From: Neobacillus sp. Marseille-Q6967
Lineage (GTDB): Bacteria > Bacillota > Bacilli > Bacillales > Cytobacillaceae
Direction of reading: 5' to 3'
DNA: 64,000 nt
Assembly: GCF_946151075.1 (NCBI RefSeq)
Contig: NZ_OX267715.1
Span: 1,217,881 to 1,281,880, forward strand
A program made the translations under genes and the position numbers. Under the pieces are notes generated by a model. That model was not told the DNA's origin and did no database searches. It saw only the letters and a program-made list of their open reading frames with translations. Of the stretch, positions 43,733 through 52,610 are shown in pieces. Position 1 is the stretch's first letter. Each line of letters opens with the position of its first letter.

Positions 43733-43761
43733 AGAGTATCACTGTAAAACAACCGCGTCAA
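43733..43761 (-). promoter_or_regulatory. Likely sigma-A promoter of the ilvA T-box transcript
   Basis: Minus strand TTGACG (43756-43761), 17 bases, TACTCT (43733-43738). The start point would fall just before stem I. Confidence 0.55.
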
Positions 43762-43795
43762 TATTTTTAGATAATTTTAATTATTTAGTTAATTA

Positions 43796-43809
43796 TTAAA
43801 GCGCTTACA
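43796..43809. promoter_or_regulatory. cre-like CcpA site upstream of ilvA
   Basis: TTAAAGCGCTTACA fits the catabolite-response consensus except at one base. Its centre is roughly 77 bases upstream of the predicted ilvA start point, a place where CcpA can activate. Speculative. Confidence 0.35.
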
Positions 43810-43813
43810 TTTT

Positions 43814-43826
43814 GGTGCCTGTCACC
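43814..43826. repeat. Short dispersed repeat GGTGACAGGCACC, copy 2 (inverted)
   Basis: GGTGCCTGTCACC, the reverse complement of the copy at 24331-24343. Confidence 0.55.
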
Positions 43827-43944
43827 ATTTATACACTAATTGGTTATTTATCTATACTTTATACATTTATCGTTTTATTTACATATTCTGTTTTGTTTTT
43901 TCATAGAATGGACAAGGGGGACAGCCTCTAGAGGAGGAGTAGTT

Positions 43945-43992
43945 GTGGAGTTGAGACGATTACAGTTTAAGGAAATCTATCATTATATATGA
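43945..43992 (+). CDS. 15-residue leader ORF overlapping the YitT-family gene
   Basis: GTG at 43945 has an excellent ribosome site (GAGGAGGAG). The ORF encodes MELRRLQFKEIYHYI and stops at TGA, which overlaps the ATG of the next gene (ATGA). The next gene's own site (AAGGAA) lies 15 bases from its ATG, too far to be efficient. Translation of the leader probably delivers ribosomes to the membrane protein start by coupling. No stalling motif or amino-acid run is visible. Confidence 0.5.
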   Translation: MELRRLQFKEIYHYI

Positions 43993-44606
43993 ATAAAACG
44001 GCTTTAACTTATTTATGTTTATTTTTTGGGGCCATTATGCAAGGCTTGGCGATGTCCATTTTTTTGTTTCCACATTCGATTCCCTCCGGCGGGGCAGCGG
44101 GTATCGCCATCTTGATGAATCATTGGTTCGATTTATCACTAGGAATTTCTTTATGGCTTGCCAATATTGTTTTCTTATTGTTTGCTATTAATTACTTTGG
44201 CTTTACGTGGACCTTCAAAACCATCATTTCCGTTGCCACTACCTCATTGACGGTTGGCTACATTACCACCTACTTTCCCCATCCGCACGTGAATATTTTT
44301 GTTTGTATTGCAGCCGGAAGTGTTATGTTCGGTGTTGGAGTAGGCTTACTCATTCGTGCAGGAGCATCGAGCGGCGGGATGGTCATACCGGCTTTAATGA
44401 TTGCCAATTATAAAAAGTGGAGCCCAGGAAAAGTGATGATGGGGATTAACCTTTTCATCTTCCTTCTAACAGCGCTTGTCATTGATTATAATATTGTTCT
44501 TTACGCTATTATTTGCCAATTCTTCTCGACCAATATTATCGACTACATTTATGAACTTCGTTTTCATTCCATCAAACTATTATCAGCCAATTGGAGAAAA
44601 AGATAA
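43989..44606 (+). CDS. YitT/YitE-family (UPF0750) membrane protein
   Basis: 205 residues, six hydrophobic segments. FLFPHSIPSGGAAGIAILMNH and GLLIRAGASSGGMVIPALM are the family's two conserved Gly/Ser-rich loops. The usual C-terminal DUF2179 domain of larger members is absent; this short form ends soon after the last helix. It adjoins the sulfonate operon, as yitE does in B. subtilis, so a transport role for sulfolactate or a precursor is possible. Expression may depend on the overlapping leader ORF. Confidence 0.85.
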   Translation: MNKTALTYLCLFFGAIMQGLAMSIFLFPHSIPSGGAAGIAILMNHWFDLSLGISLWLANIVFLLFAINYFGFTWTFKTIISVATTSLTVGYITTYFPHPHVNIFVCIAAGSVMFGVGVGLLIRAGASSGGMVIPALMIANYKKWSPGKVMMGINLFIFLLTALVIDYNIVLYAIICQFFSTNIIDYIYELRFHSIKLLSANWRKR

Positions 44607-44610
44607 TAAA

Positions 44611-44642
44611 GAAAAGAAGATCCCTTATAAGATCTTCTTTTC
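44611..44642. terminator. Bidirectional terminator, YitT-family gene / cysC
   Basis: A perfect 12-bp stem GAAAAGAAGATC / GATCTTCTTTTC with an 8-base loop between converging genes. It overlaps the last codons of cysC. Confidence 0.9.
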
Positions 44643-45224
44643 TTTTAAATAAGATAAGATTTGCCGGGTTGCCTGTTCGATTGTGGTTTTATGGGATTCA
44701 ATAATAATTTCTGGACGAATAGGAGCTTCATATGGCGAGGAGATTCCTGTGAAATTTGAAATTTCCCCTTTCCTAGCTTTTTTATATAAGCCTTTTGGAT
44801 CCCTGTTCTCACAAACTTCAATTGGACAATTGCAATAAATCTCTATAAATTCGCCATCCTCAAACATGCGCCGGACCAGTTCCCGATCCTCTACAAACGG
44901 GGAAATGAATGCTGTACAAACAATTTGCCCGCTGTCTACAAATAGCTTTGCAACTTCTCCAATTCTACGGATATTTTCTTTTCGGTCTTCCGCACCAAAA
45001 CTTAAATCACGATTCAGCCCGTGGCGAATATTATCACCATCCAGAACATAACTCTTCCTATTTTCTCGGTATAACGCCTGATCCACCGCATTTGCCAATG
45101 TCGATTTTCCAGATCCTGAAAGCCCCGTAAACCACAGGACACAGCTTTTATGTCCGTTTAATTCATGACGGTCCTTTTTCGTGATGGTTGATTGATGCCA
45201 TGTGATATGATCACTTTTTCTCAT
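44625..45224 (-). CDS. cysC: Adenylylsulfate kinase
   Basis: 199 residues. Walker [16 protein letters not shown], then [16 protein letters not shown] and [20 protein letters not shown], are diagnostic for APS kinase. It phosphorylates APS to PAPS. ATG at 45224 has GGG 8 bases upstream. Last gene of the operon comA-phosphatase-cysH-sat-cysC; B. subtilis has the equivalent yisZ beside yitA-yitB, apart from its main cys operon. Confidence 0.94.
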   Translation of the reverse strand: MRKSDHITWHQSTITKKDRHELNGHKSCVLWFTGLSGSGKSTLANAVDQALYRENRKSYVLDGDNIRHGLNRDLSFGAEDRKENIRRIGEVAKLFVDSGQIVCTAFISPFVEDRELVRRMFEDGEFIEIYCNCPIEVCENRDPKGLYKKARKGEISNFTGISSPYEAPIRPEIIIESHKTTIEQATRQILSYLKEKKIL

Positions 45225-45280
45225 CTCATACACCCTTTAGATTTTGGCTGGTCTGTCATTCTGTTAAACCCTTAAGCGGT

Positions 45281-46462
45281 TTAGGATTCTGTAATCCCTC
45301 TTTTGCCTGGGATTTCTTCCTCCTTGTAAGCTTCTCTCATTCCTTGAATTAACACTTCTACCACTTCGGGACGGCTAAACTCCTTCGGCGGCTGCTCTCC
45401 ATTTTTTAACATACTTCGCACTTTGGTCCCGGAAAGAATCACACGATACTGTGACTCATGTGGACATGTTTTCTCCGAAGCCATGTTGCCGCATTTTCTG
45501 CAATAAAAGCTGTGTTCAAAGAATAACGGTTTAATGCCTAATTCTTTCTCTGTAAAGTGGCTGAAAATTCTTTGAGCATCATATGTTCCGTAGTAATTGC
45601 CAACACCGGCATGATCCCTTCCGACAATAAAATGCGTACATCCAAAATTTTTCCGAACCATTGCATGAAAAATCGCTTCTCTAGGGCCTGCATAACGCAT
45701 GGCGGCCGGAAAGACCGATAAAAATACGCGTTCTTTTGGATAGTAATTTTCTAATAATACCTGATAGCTTTTCATCCGTATTTCACTAGGGATATCATCC
45801 GCTTTTGTTTCTCCCACTAATGGGTTAAGGAATAATCCATCAACCGTTTCTAAAGCCGTTTTTTGAATATATTCATGAGCGCGGTGAACCGGGTTCCGTG
45901 TTTGAAATCCAACGACGGTTTTCCAGCCTATGTTTTTAAAAATTTCCCTTGTTTGGATCGGATCTAAATAAAAGTCTTCAAACTTTGTTTTAACTGGTCT
46001 GTTAATCATCGTGATAGGACCCGCTATATAAAGTTCTTTCCGTTCAAATAATTTTTTTACACCTGGGTGATTCATTTCCGTAGTTCGATAGACATTTTCT
46101 GCTTCAACCAGTTTGTCAGGGATAAAAATTTCCTTGACATTCATCACTCCATAAACGTTGCCGTCGTGACAAAGATTGATGGTCTCTCCTACCTTTAATT
46201 CCATTGCTTTTTCTTTATCAATGGAAAGTGTAATCGGGATGGACCAAGGAAGTCCATTCGCTAATTTCATATGATGCACCACGGAATCATAGTCAGCTTT
46301 TCCCATGAAACCTTCAAGCGGGCTATAAGCTCCATTGGCAATTAACTCCAGATCACTTAATTCTAACTTATCGAGTTCGACAAACTTTAGTGCTGGATCG
46401 GTTGGTTCTTGCAGCTTCATCCGATTGACCAACTTGCCGCCATGCGGGACACTTTCACTCAT
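45281..46462 (-). CDS. sat: Sulfate adenylyltransferase (ATP sulfurylase)
   Basis: 393 residues. [19 protein letters not shown] contains the ATP-binding [11 protein letters not shown] motif, and [16 protein letters not shown] is also signature. A zinc-ribbon-like CRKCG and TCPHE pair lies near residue 340. It makes APS from ATP and sulfate. ATG at 46462 follows GGAGGAGGAATCGG. Co-operonic with the PAPS reductase and APS kinase, so the operon has its own complete sulfate activation route. Confidence 0.94.
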   Translation of the reverse strand: MSESVPHGGKLVNRMKLQEPTDPALKFVELDKLELSDLELIANGAYSPLEGFMGKADYDSVVHHMKLANGLPWSIPITLSIDKEKAMELKVGETINLCHDGNVYGVMNVKEIFIPDKLVEAENVYRTTEMNHPGVKKLFERKELYIAGPITMINRPVKTKFEDFYLDPIQTREIFKNIGWKTVVGFQTRNPVHRAHEYIQKTALETVDGLFLNPLVGETKADDIPSEIRMKSYQVLLENYYPKERVFLSVFPAAMRYAGPREAIFHAMVRKNFGCTHFIVGRDHAGVGNYYGTYDAQRIFSHFTEKELGIKPLFFEHSFYCRKCGNMASEKTCPHESQYRVILSGTKVRSMLKNGEQPPKEFSRPEVVEVLIQGMREAYKEEEIPGKRGITES

Positions 46463-46498
46463 AACCGATTCCTCCTCCATGTGTATTTATTCTCCTGC

Positions 46499-47200
46499 CT
46501 AATCTTGGTGGATGCCGCATTCTGTTTTAGTTTTTCCTGCCCAGCGGCCAGCACGAAGATCGCCAGAATCCGATACAGGTTGTGTACAAGGTGCACATCC
46601 AATACTTGGATATCCTTGATCGTGCAATGGATTATATGGCAATTGATTTAAATGGATATAGTTCATGATATCTTCCCATTTCCAATGGATGATAGGACAA
46701 ATTTTTATTTTGTGGAATTTTAAATCGCGATTGATATACTGGGTTTTACTCCTTGCAGGGGATTGATCACGCCTTAAACCGGAAATCCATGCCTTAGCAT
46801 CCGCTAAAGCCTCCTTAAGAGGTACGACCTTTCTCATATGGCAGCAGAGATTTGGATTCACTTTCCATAACTCTTCTCCATACCATTTTGCCTGTTCTTC
46901 CAGTGAACTTTTCGGTTTGACCAAATCAATTTGTAAGGTGGGGTAACGCTTTTTTACTTTTTCAATTAATTCATATGTCTCTGGAAAATGAAGTCCTGTA
47001 TCGAGGAAAATAATCTTGGCATTCTTGCGTACCTTCGATATAAGATCAATTAACACAATTCCTTCTGCCCCAAAACTGCACGCATATACAATTTCATCCC
47101 CATATTCTCGATAAGCCCATTTTAATACATCCAAAAAATCAGGTTGACTCTCAATAAATGAGTTTACCTTGACCTCATCCCAATTTTCAAAGGTAATCAT
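46499..47200 (-). CDS. cysH: Phosphoadenylyl/adenylyl-sulfate reductase
   Basis: 233 residues. The ATP-pyrophosphatase-like fold has YACSFGAEGIVLIDLI and IIFLDTGLHFPET. Cysteine pairs NLCCHMRK and GCAPCTQ, plus TECGIH, are those of the 4Fe-4S-containing enzymes of Bacillus type, which act on APS or PAPS with thioredoxin. The product is sulfite. ATG at 47200 lies in the GGGAAGGGG context. In this operon the sulfite would feed phosphosulfolactate synthase. Confidence 0.93.
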   Translation of the reverse strand: MITFENWDEVKVNSFIESQPDFLDVLKWAYREYGDEIVYACSFGAEGIVLIDLISKVRKNAKIIFLDTGLHFPETYELIEKVKKRYPTLQIDLVKPKSSLEEQAKWYGEELWKVNPNLCCHMRKVVPLKEALADAKAWISGLRRDQSPARSKTQYINRDLKFHKIKICPIIHWKWEDIMNYIHLNQLPYNPLHDQGYPSIGCAPCTQPVSDSGDLRAGRWAGKTKTECGIHQD

Positions 47201-47240
47201 TTCAGACAATCCCCTTCCCTCCATTCTTTTTCTCTCTCTT

Positions 47241-47771
47241 CTATTTCATTTCAATGGTAAAGCATGCGTTATTTCCAACGGTAATTTTATTCATACTATT
47301 GATATCGCCGTATTCGGAATAGGAAATAAATGCCCGAATCCAAGACCCATGACCAAATACTAATAAATTGGAATAATCCTTGTACTTTTCTAAAAATTGA
47401 ACTACTCTGCCTTCTAATTCGGTTAACCTTTCCCCTAATACCATTTCCCTTGGGTTTTCAGTCCACATTTCTCCATAGGCTTCTAATAGTTCTTCTTTGG
47501 GTTTTCCTTCAAAAGGTCCAAAATCCAATTCGTCCAGTAAACTTTCAGTTTCATAATGGTATCCATACAACTGTGCCGTCTGCTGGGTCCGTTTTAATGT
47601 GCTAGCAAGGGATAAATCAAAGGGAGCCAAGCGGTGAAGCCTTGCTTTGTTTTCAGCAATTCCCCGGCATAAATCTCCGTTAATCGAGGCAATCTCTATA
47701 TCCCTCTTCCCCTGAAGCCACGTTTTTTTATTCCATTCTGTTGGAAGATGTCTAATTAAAGTAATCTGCAT
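47241..47771 (-). CDS. Histidine phosphatase family protein, candidate phosphosulfolactate phosphatase
   Basis: 176 residues, slightly short for the family. The catalytic motif ITLIRHLPTEWN (RHG variant RHL), LASTLKRTQQTAQLYG and the second histidine FGHGSWIRAF are all present. It is a cofactor-independent phosphoglycerate-mutase-like phosphatase. Its 5' end overlaps the comA-like gene by 16 bases, and it precedes cysH. In B. subtilis this place is taken by yitC, a ComB-type 2-phosphosulfolactate phosphatase, which is unrelated in sequence. A swap of one phosphatase type for another is the inferred explanation; the substrate has not been shown. Confidence 0.85.
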   Translation of the reverse strand: MQITLIRHLPTEWNKKTWLQGKRDIEIASINGDLCRGIAENKARLHRLAPFDLSLASTLKRTQQTAQLYGYHYETESLLDELDFGPFEGKPKEELLEAYGEMWTENPREMVLGERLTELEGRVVQFLEKYKDYSNLLVFGHGSWIRAFISYSEYGDINSMNKITVGNNACFTIEMK

Positions 47772-48523
47772 TCCTGTTCCTCCAAATAAAATGTTTCACT
47801 TCTTAATCCACGGCGTTGCGTTTCCAATATAAGAACGTCTTGAAGTTTTACGTTTCCTAAATTTACATTTGGTCCGATTTCATTAATGAAATACATCTGG
47901 TGTTTAGGGGAAGGAGCCTCAAAAATCACTTTTTTACAATCTACACCTTGAAGTAACTCATGAATTAAATTTGAATTGATGCTGCCGCTCTTATCATAAA
48001 TTCCAGAAGTTCCGGAATCTCTTCCTTCTGTTATTACGTACTCACAGCCTGCCTTAAGTAATAGCTGAAGCTCTTCCTTCCATTGAGAGACAGGCATTTC
48101 TTTTTCACAATCCTTTGAACCTACTTCTGCTATAACATGAAAATCATTCTTTGCCTGTGAAATCAACTGGAGGCGTTCCTCAAGGGAGATATCTAAAGTC
48201 CCATTCGAAATTTCAACCCATTCAATTCCTAAATTCTTTATATGGGCCAAATATTCCGGGATTTTATTTTGGTAAAAACATTTTTCAAATAAGGTTCCTC
48301 CACAATAGGGTTTTATTTCATGTTCCTTATATAAATTAATTTTTTCCTTTAAATTAGGCGTTACATAAGCGGATCCAATGCCAATTTTAGCTATATCGAT
48401 GAACTCGCCGTAATCCGCTAAAATATTTCGCAATTCCCCTAAGGGTGTTCCAAAATCGACGACAGAAGTAAGCCCGTACGTTCGATTTCTCAAAGTCCTT
48501 TCTGGCAGGGATAAAAAATCCAT
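47756..48523 (-). CDS. Phosphosulfolactate synthase (ComA/YitD-like)
   Basis: 255 residues, a TIM-barrel of the ComA family. RTYGLTSVVDFGTPLGELRN, KIGIGSAYV, KPYCGGTLFEKCF and ITEGRDSGTSGIYD follow the family. It adds sulfite to phosphoenolpyruvate to make 2-phospho-3-sulfolactate. In methanogens this leads to coenzyme M; in Bacillus spores it leads to 3-sulfolactate. ATG at 48523 follows AGAGGAGGCGCTTTTTCT. First gene of the sulfur operon. Confidence 0.92.
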   Translation of the reverse strand: MDFLSLPERTLRNRTYGLTSVVDFGTPLGELRNILADYGEFIDIAKIGIGSAYVTPNLKEKINLYKEHEIKPYCGGTLFEKCFYQNKIPEYLAHIKNLGIEWVEISNGTLDISLEERLQLISQAKNDFHVIAEVGSKDCEKEMPVSQWKEELQLLLKAGCEYVITEGRDSGTSGIYDKSGSINSNLIHELLQGVDCKKVIFEAPSPKHQMYFINEIGPNVNLGNVKLQDVLILETQRRGLRSETFYLEEQECRLL

Positions 48524-48688
48524 AGAAAAAGCGCCTCCTCTTTTTTTCTAGGATAGATTATTCATAAATTGGGTGAATGTGTAAAAATTAAACTTATTCA
48601 TGTGAATTTAGGCATTTGTCTTGTATAAACTCAACTGTCCATTCAAACAATAAAAAGGCTATTCTCACAGTTAGGGGTGTACATTCAA

Positions 48689-49936
48689 TTGGCAAAACAA
48701 AAACATAAGGGAATGACAATATTTGCAATTAGTTCAATCCCGCTTATCCTTGTCCTTGGAAACTCGATGTTAATCCCCATACTCCCAAGAATGAAAACAG
48801 AATTGGGTATAACACAATTTCAGACGAGTTTAGTTATTTCTGCTTTTTCGATTGCAGCGGCCATTTCAATTCCGGTACTGGGTTACTTATCAGACCGTTT
48901 TTCCCGAAAGGCAATAATTATTCCTGCTCTGATTTTATATGGGAGTGGCGGACTTTTAGCAGGTGCTGCCTCAGCTTGGTTTGACAATTCCTATACTTGG
49001 ATTCTTGCTGGGAGAATTGCGCAGGGAATCGGAGCAGCAGGAACTGCACCTATTGCAATGGCATTAACTGGGGATTTATTTAAAGGCGGAGAACAAAGCA
49101 AGGTCTTAGGTTTAGTGGAAGCTTCTAATGGATTCGGAAAGGTAATCAGTCCTATCATAGGCTCTCTTTTAGCCCTAGTTTTTTGGTATGCTGCTTTTTT
49201 TGCATTTCCACTTTTCTGTTTGGTTTCTGTCCTTTTGACGATTTTCTTTATCAAAGAAAAGAAAACAAAAAAAGAACCGCCTCCAGTAGGAAAATATGTA
49301 AAAGGGTTAGCCTCTGTTTTTAAAACAGAAGGGCGCTGGCTATTTGCCGCATATTTAACAGGAGCCATCTGTTTATTCACATTATTTGGGATTTTATTTT
49401 ATATATCCGATATTTTGGAAAAGGATTATAAAATCGATGGTGTAATAAAAGGTCTTATTTTGGCGATACCTCTGTTGTGTATGACAACCACCTCCTATTT
49501 TACAGGAAGTAAAATTGGGAAAAATATGAGATTAATGAAAACGTTAATTATATTAGGATTGTTATTAATGACAGCATCGTTTGCTTCATTGATTTTCTTT
49601 AAAAAACTGGTCCCATTCTTTGCGGTTCTTGCAGTAAGTAGTATTGGAACAGGACTCGTTCTGCCGTGTATTAACAGTTTTATTACAGGTTCTGTCCCAA
49701 CCGACCGAAGAGGATTTGTTACTTCTCTTTATGGTTCAGTAAGATTTTTAGGTGTTGCGATTGGACCGCCGGTATTTAGCTCGTTAATGGAATGGTCCCG
49801 TTCCGGAATGTTTTTAGTGACAGCCGGACTAACACTGGTTTGTGGAATCCTATGTATGTTTCTCATTCATGTGGCTAAGCCAAAACCGAAAGAAAGCGAA
49901 AACGATTCACTATTTGAAAAATTACAATTTACTTAA
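48689..49936 (+). CDS. MFS transporter (YitG-like)
   Basis: 415 residues, 12 hydrophobic segments. [16 protein letters not shown] is the MFS loop 2-3 motif and [18 protein letters not shown] follows. The start is TTG at 48689, with AGGGGTG 9 bases upstream; GTG at 48677 overlaps that site. It diverges from the sulfolactate operon. B. subtilis has the MFS gene yitG in the same neighbourhood, so transport of sulfolactate or a related acid between mother cell and forespore is a reasonable guess. Confidence 0.88.
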   Translation: MAKQKHKGMTIFAISSIPLILVLGNSMLIPILPRMKTELGITQFQTSLVISAFSIAAAISIPVLGYLSDRFSRKAIIIPALILYGSGGLLAGAASAWFDNSYTWILAGRIAQGIGAAGTAPIAMALTGDLFKGGEQSKVLGLVEASNGFGKVISPIIGSLLALVFWYAAFFAFPLFCLVSVLLTIFFIKEKKTKKEPPPVGKYVKGLASVFKTEGRWLFAAYLTGAICLFTLFGILFYISDILEKDYKIDGVIKGLILAIPLLCMTTTSYFTGSKIGKNMRLMKTLIILGLLLMTASFASLIFFKKLVPFFAVLAVSSIGTGLVLPCINSFITGSVPTDRRGFVTSLYGSVRFLGVAIGPPVFSSLMEWSRSGMFLVTAGLTLVCGILCMFLIHVAKPKPKESENDSLFEKLQFT

Positions 49937-49940
49937 AATG

Positions 49941-50019
49941 TCGGCTGTGTTAAAGGTCATTGTTGATTTTTAACCATGTTGATTGGAGCGGAAATCAACA
50001 ATCAAGTTTAACATAGCCG
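49941..50019. repeat. Fold-back intergenic element flanked by 6-bp direct repeats
   Basis: CGGCTGTGTTAAA pairs with TTTAACATAGCCG, and inside it TTGTTGATTT pairs with AAATCAACAA, so the 79-bp element folds on itself. It is bounded by AAAATG on both sides (49935-49940 and 50020-50025), a possible target duplication. From memory, longer versions with a GC-rich core between the GGAGCGGAA boxes are common in Bacillus; here the core seems to be lost. Confidence 0.7.
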
Positions 50020-50061
50020 AAAATGTAAAAATGAGAGCTGGACGCAAAGGAGCTGAAAAAA

Positions 50062-50349
50062 GTGCAGATTTATTTTTCACCTGAGGTAATTACACCTGAG
50101 TATCAAGTTTTAAATGTAGTTGATTCAAAAAATAAAGGTGTTGGGAATGTAGCCTTTTTATTTGATGAAAAGAAATTGTTTGTTTATGGAATTTTAGAAG
50201 ATGAAGAAGTAGGAGCAGATTTTAAAGATTTGGTAACTCCCTATGTTAAGGGACTATCAAAAGCAAGACCCGGACTGGATATTATGTGCTGCCTGTATGT
50301 TGGTTGTAAAAAGATAAAACTTAAAGAAGAAGAAGAAAACCAAGGATAA
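50062..50349 (+). CDS. Hypothetical protein
   Basis: 95 residues. GTG at 50062 has AAAGGAG upstream with 8-base spacing. It is a soluble beta-rich small protein (FSPEVITPEYQVLNVVDSKN, then VAFLFDEKKLFVYGILED) with a MCCLYVGCKK cysteine group near the end and a charged tail. I do not recognise it. It sits between the MFS transporter and the TauE/SafE exporter of the sulfur locus and has its own strong terminator. Confidence 0.7.
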   Translation: MQIYFSPEVITPEYQVLNVVDSKNKGVGNVAFLFDEKKLFVYGILEDEEVGADFKDLVTPYVKGLSKARPGLDIMCCLYVGCKKIKLKEEEENQG

Positions 50350-50355
50350 CAAAGT

Positions 50356-50390
50356 AAAGAGGGTAACGAGAAAGTTACCCTCTTTAAATT
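50356..50390 (+). terminator. Terminator of the 95-residue protein gene
   Basis: AAAGAGGGTAAC / GTTACCCTCTTT with a 6-base loop. Confidence 0.85.
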
Positions 50391-50475
50391 TGGGTTTGGG
50401 CAGGAGTAGCAAGGCTTTTAACCACTTCATACTTTAATGATATGTAGCTTAGACAAATGTGGAGTGTGTGGCCTA

Positions 50476-51240
50476 ATGAGTATAGGTATCATTTTAATGG
50501 GGCTCTTTATTGGATTTATGGTCGGATTAACGGGAGTTGGGGGAGCTGCGTTGTTAACCCCTATTTTAATATTATTGGGATTCAGTCCTTCCATCGCGGT
50601 AGGTACAGACCTTGTTTATAATTCGATCACAAAGCTTTTTGGTTCTATTCAGCATTGGCGGCAAAAGACCATTAATTTACAGTTAGTAAAATACCTCGCA
50701 ATGGGAAGCATCCCTAGTGCTATTTGTGCAGTAGGGATTCTACATCTATTCGACTCTTTCTTCCACAACCAAGAGCAAGTCATTAAACACGCTCTTGGAT
50801 ATGTACTAATATTAGTAGCGTTAACAACACTAATTAAAACTTTTGTCAAAAGTAAATTTGAAGAGAATCCACTCCAAAAGAAACCCCTTCATGAGAAAAA
50901 AACGTTAACCATTGTAATCGGTGTGATATTGGGATTTATTGTGGGCCTCACATCGATAGGATCTGGATCTTTATTTGCTCTTGCGATGCTTTATTTGTAC
51001 CGGATGACACCATCTGAACTAGTGGGTACCGATATTGCTCATGCCTTTTTATTAGTAACAGCTGCGGGTATCATGCATGCAGGGATAGGAAATGTCGATT
51101 ACCTTTTAGTCATCAATCTCTTACTTGGTTCGATACCTGGTGTGATATTAGGAAGTACCTTATCTTCTAAATTTCCTGCAAAACCACTGCGGGCCATCAT
51201 GGCATTGATGATTTTATTCAGCGGGATCAAGTTAATTTAA
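50476..51240 (+). CDS. TauE/SafE-family sulfite/anion exporter
   Basis: 254 residues, about eight hydrophobic segments in two repeats, each with the family glycine motif: GFMVGLTGVGGAALLTPILI and GFIVGLTSIGSGSLFALAML. The family exports sulfite, sulfonates or related anions. The placement next to a sulfite-producing operon supports that here. ATG at 50476 has GGAG 11 bases upstream; the longer ORF from 50437 has a Cys-rich lead of doubtful use. Confidence 0.87.
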   Translation: MSIGIILMGLFIGFMVGLTGVGGAALLTPILILLGFSPSIAVGTDLVYNSITKLFGSIQHWRQKTINLQLVKYLAMGSIPSAICAVGILHLFDSFFHNQEQVIKHALGYVLILVALTTLIKTFVKSKFEENPLQKKPLHEKKTLTIVIGVILGFIVGLTSIGSGSLFALAMLYLYRMTPSELVGTDIAHAFLLVTAAGIMHAGIGNVDYLLVINLLLGSIPGVILGSTLSSKFPAKPLRAIMALMILFSGIKLI

Positions 51241-51249
51241 CACTTTTAC

Positions 51250-51289
51250 AGAAAAAACAATCGAAGAAATTCTTCGATTGTTCTTTCTG
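51250..51289. terminator. Bidirectional terminator, TauE/SafE gene / second gerB
   Basis: ACAATCGAAGA / TCTTCGATTGT with a 3-base loop, extended by CAGAAA / TTTCTG, between converging genes. Confidence 0.85.
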
Positions 51290-51296
51290 TAACGGT

Positions 51297-52385
51297 TCAG
51301 ATATCCTGCTTTTTGTCTTTTGGAAAACGCCTGACAAGAACGAACAATCCGATGACGATCAGTTCCAGTCCCATTCCGAGGGATGCCCAGGTAAAAAAGG
51401 AAAAATGTAAATAATCCATATTGTTTTTAAACAATAAAATGGACAAGTATCCTAAAATCAAGGCCCCGGGAAAGATATACTTAGTGGTATCTGCATTAAA
51501 TAGAAACCGGATGCAATGATCCATGGCATATAAAAGGAAAGCAATCTTTGAAATAATGGTTGGGAGCCATAACACCACAATAATGGGATCTAAACGATCG
51601 AGAAAATCTGTTAAATTAATCTGTTGAATCATAATAAAAGAAGGATAGGTTGCTTCTCTTACTACCTTTACTCCAAGGACTGATATTTCCAAAAATAAAA
51701 TAATAAAGAAAAGAAGAATACTCAATCCCGTCCCAAACATAACAGCCTTCCGAGCACTTTCAATCGGTTTTACACAGGATATAACTATAAGAAACAAAAA
51801 AATCTCTCCTACCGATGCAAATGATAAAAAGATTGATTTGGATACAGCCGCAACCGTTCTAAAACTAGGGAGCGGCTGGAGATTTTTGATATCAATTTCA
51901 TTTAACAGCAGTATCGGCAAGATAAGTATCGTTAACATCAACAGCCCAAAATTTAATGAGTTGATCCTCGTCACTACCTCTAATCCGGCCATAGCAATAT
52001 AAAGGATGACGAGAACAGAAAGGATGGTAATTATATCAATCGGTGTGGTCGGTAACAGAACCGACGCAACGAAGTCCACTACCCCCCTTAAGTCCCGAAT
52101 AAAGATGAGAAACAGGGTGATGAAAAAAAAGACAATAAACACTTTATCGAAAATGGTTCTTTTTTTCTCGACTGAAAATAGGTGATGAAGTCTTTCGACA
52201 TTTTTTTTTCGTCCAAAAACAATGTAAATAAGTAGGATTATCACCGGAAAAAGAATAATCGGTACAAGCCAGCCATTTTGCCCTGCAATTTGGACAATCA
52301 ATTGCGGGAGGCTGATCACTGCAGATGAAAACACAAAATTAGCAACCAACAGACTTAATTGAAGATTAGAGATTTTTTGGATCAT
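51297..52385 (-). CDS. Spore germination permease GerB, second operon
   Basis: 362 residues, ten hydrophobic segments of the GerAB permease family. The N-terminus KISNLQLSLLVANFVFSSAV and the later PLPSFRTVAAVSKSIFLSFA are typical. Its ATG overlaps the stop of the preceding small membrane gene (ATGA), so the two are coupled. Last gene of an operon with order A-C-D-B. Its germinant is not predictable. Confidence 0.9.
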   Translation of the reverse strand: MIQKISNLQLSLLVANFVFSSAVISLPQLIVQIAGQNGWLVPIILFPVIILLIYIVFGRKKNVERLHHLFSVEKKRTIFDKVFIVFFFITLFLIFIRDLRGVVDFVASVLLPTTPIDIITILSVLVILYIAMAGLEVVTRINSLNFGLLMLTILILPILLLNEIDIKNLQPLPSFRTVAAVSKSIFLSFASVGEIFLFLIVISCVKPIESARKAVMFGTGLSILLFFIILFLEISVLGVKVVREATYPSFIMIQQINLTDFLDRLDPIIVVLWLPTIISKIAFLLYAMDHCIRFLFNADTTKYIFPGALILGYLSILLFKNNMDYLHFSFFTWASLGMGLELIVIGLFVLVRRFPKDKKQDI

Positions 52386-52606
52386 ACCTTCACAACCATT
52401 CTAGTGAATTCGCCAAAGGTATTACTAAAAAATTTTATGATAAAATTTAGGCTGATATTAAAGGATGTCATCAGCGATAATCCAATTACGATGGTTAACA
52501 TTAAAAACACCCATTTTCGCTCTTTCTTCTCAATCATTTTATTTTTAAACATGATTAAAAGATAAATGACAATGCTTATGAGTATAACAATTACTCCGAT
52601 ATCCAT
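52382..52606 (-). CDS. Small two-helix membrane protein, second ger operon (D-subunit-like)
   Basis: 74 residues: MDIGVIVILISIVIYLLIMF, a KNKMIEKKERK turn, then a second hydrophobic helix. ATG at 52606 is 8 bases after AAGGA, and the gene overlaps gerB by 4 bases. Two-helix D proteins of about this size are reported for GerK and GerU receptors, where they tune the germination rate. The longer ORF upstream runs into gerC and is unlikely. Confidence 0.75.
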   Translation of the reverse strand: MDIGVIVILISIVIYLLIMFKNKMIEKKERKWVFLMLTIVIGLSLMTSFNISLNFIIKFFSNTFGEFTRMVVKV

Positions 52607-52610
52607 TTTC

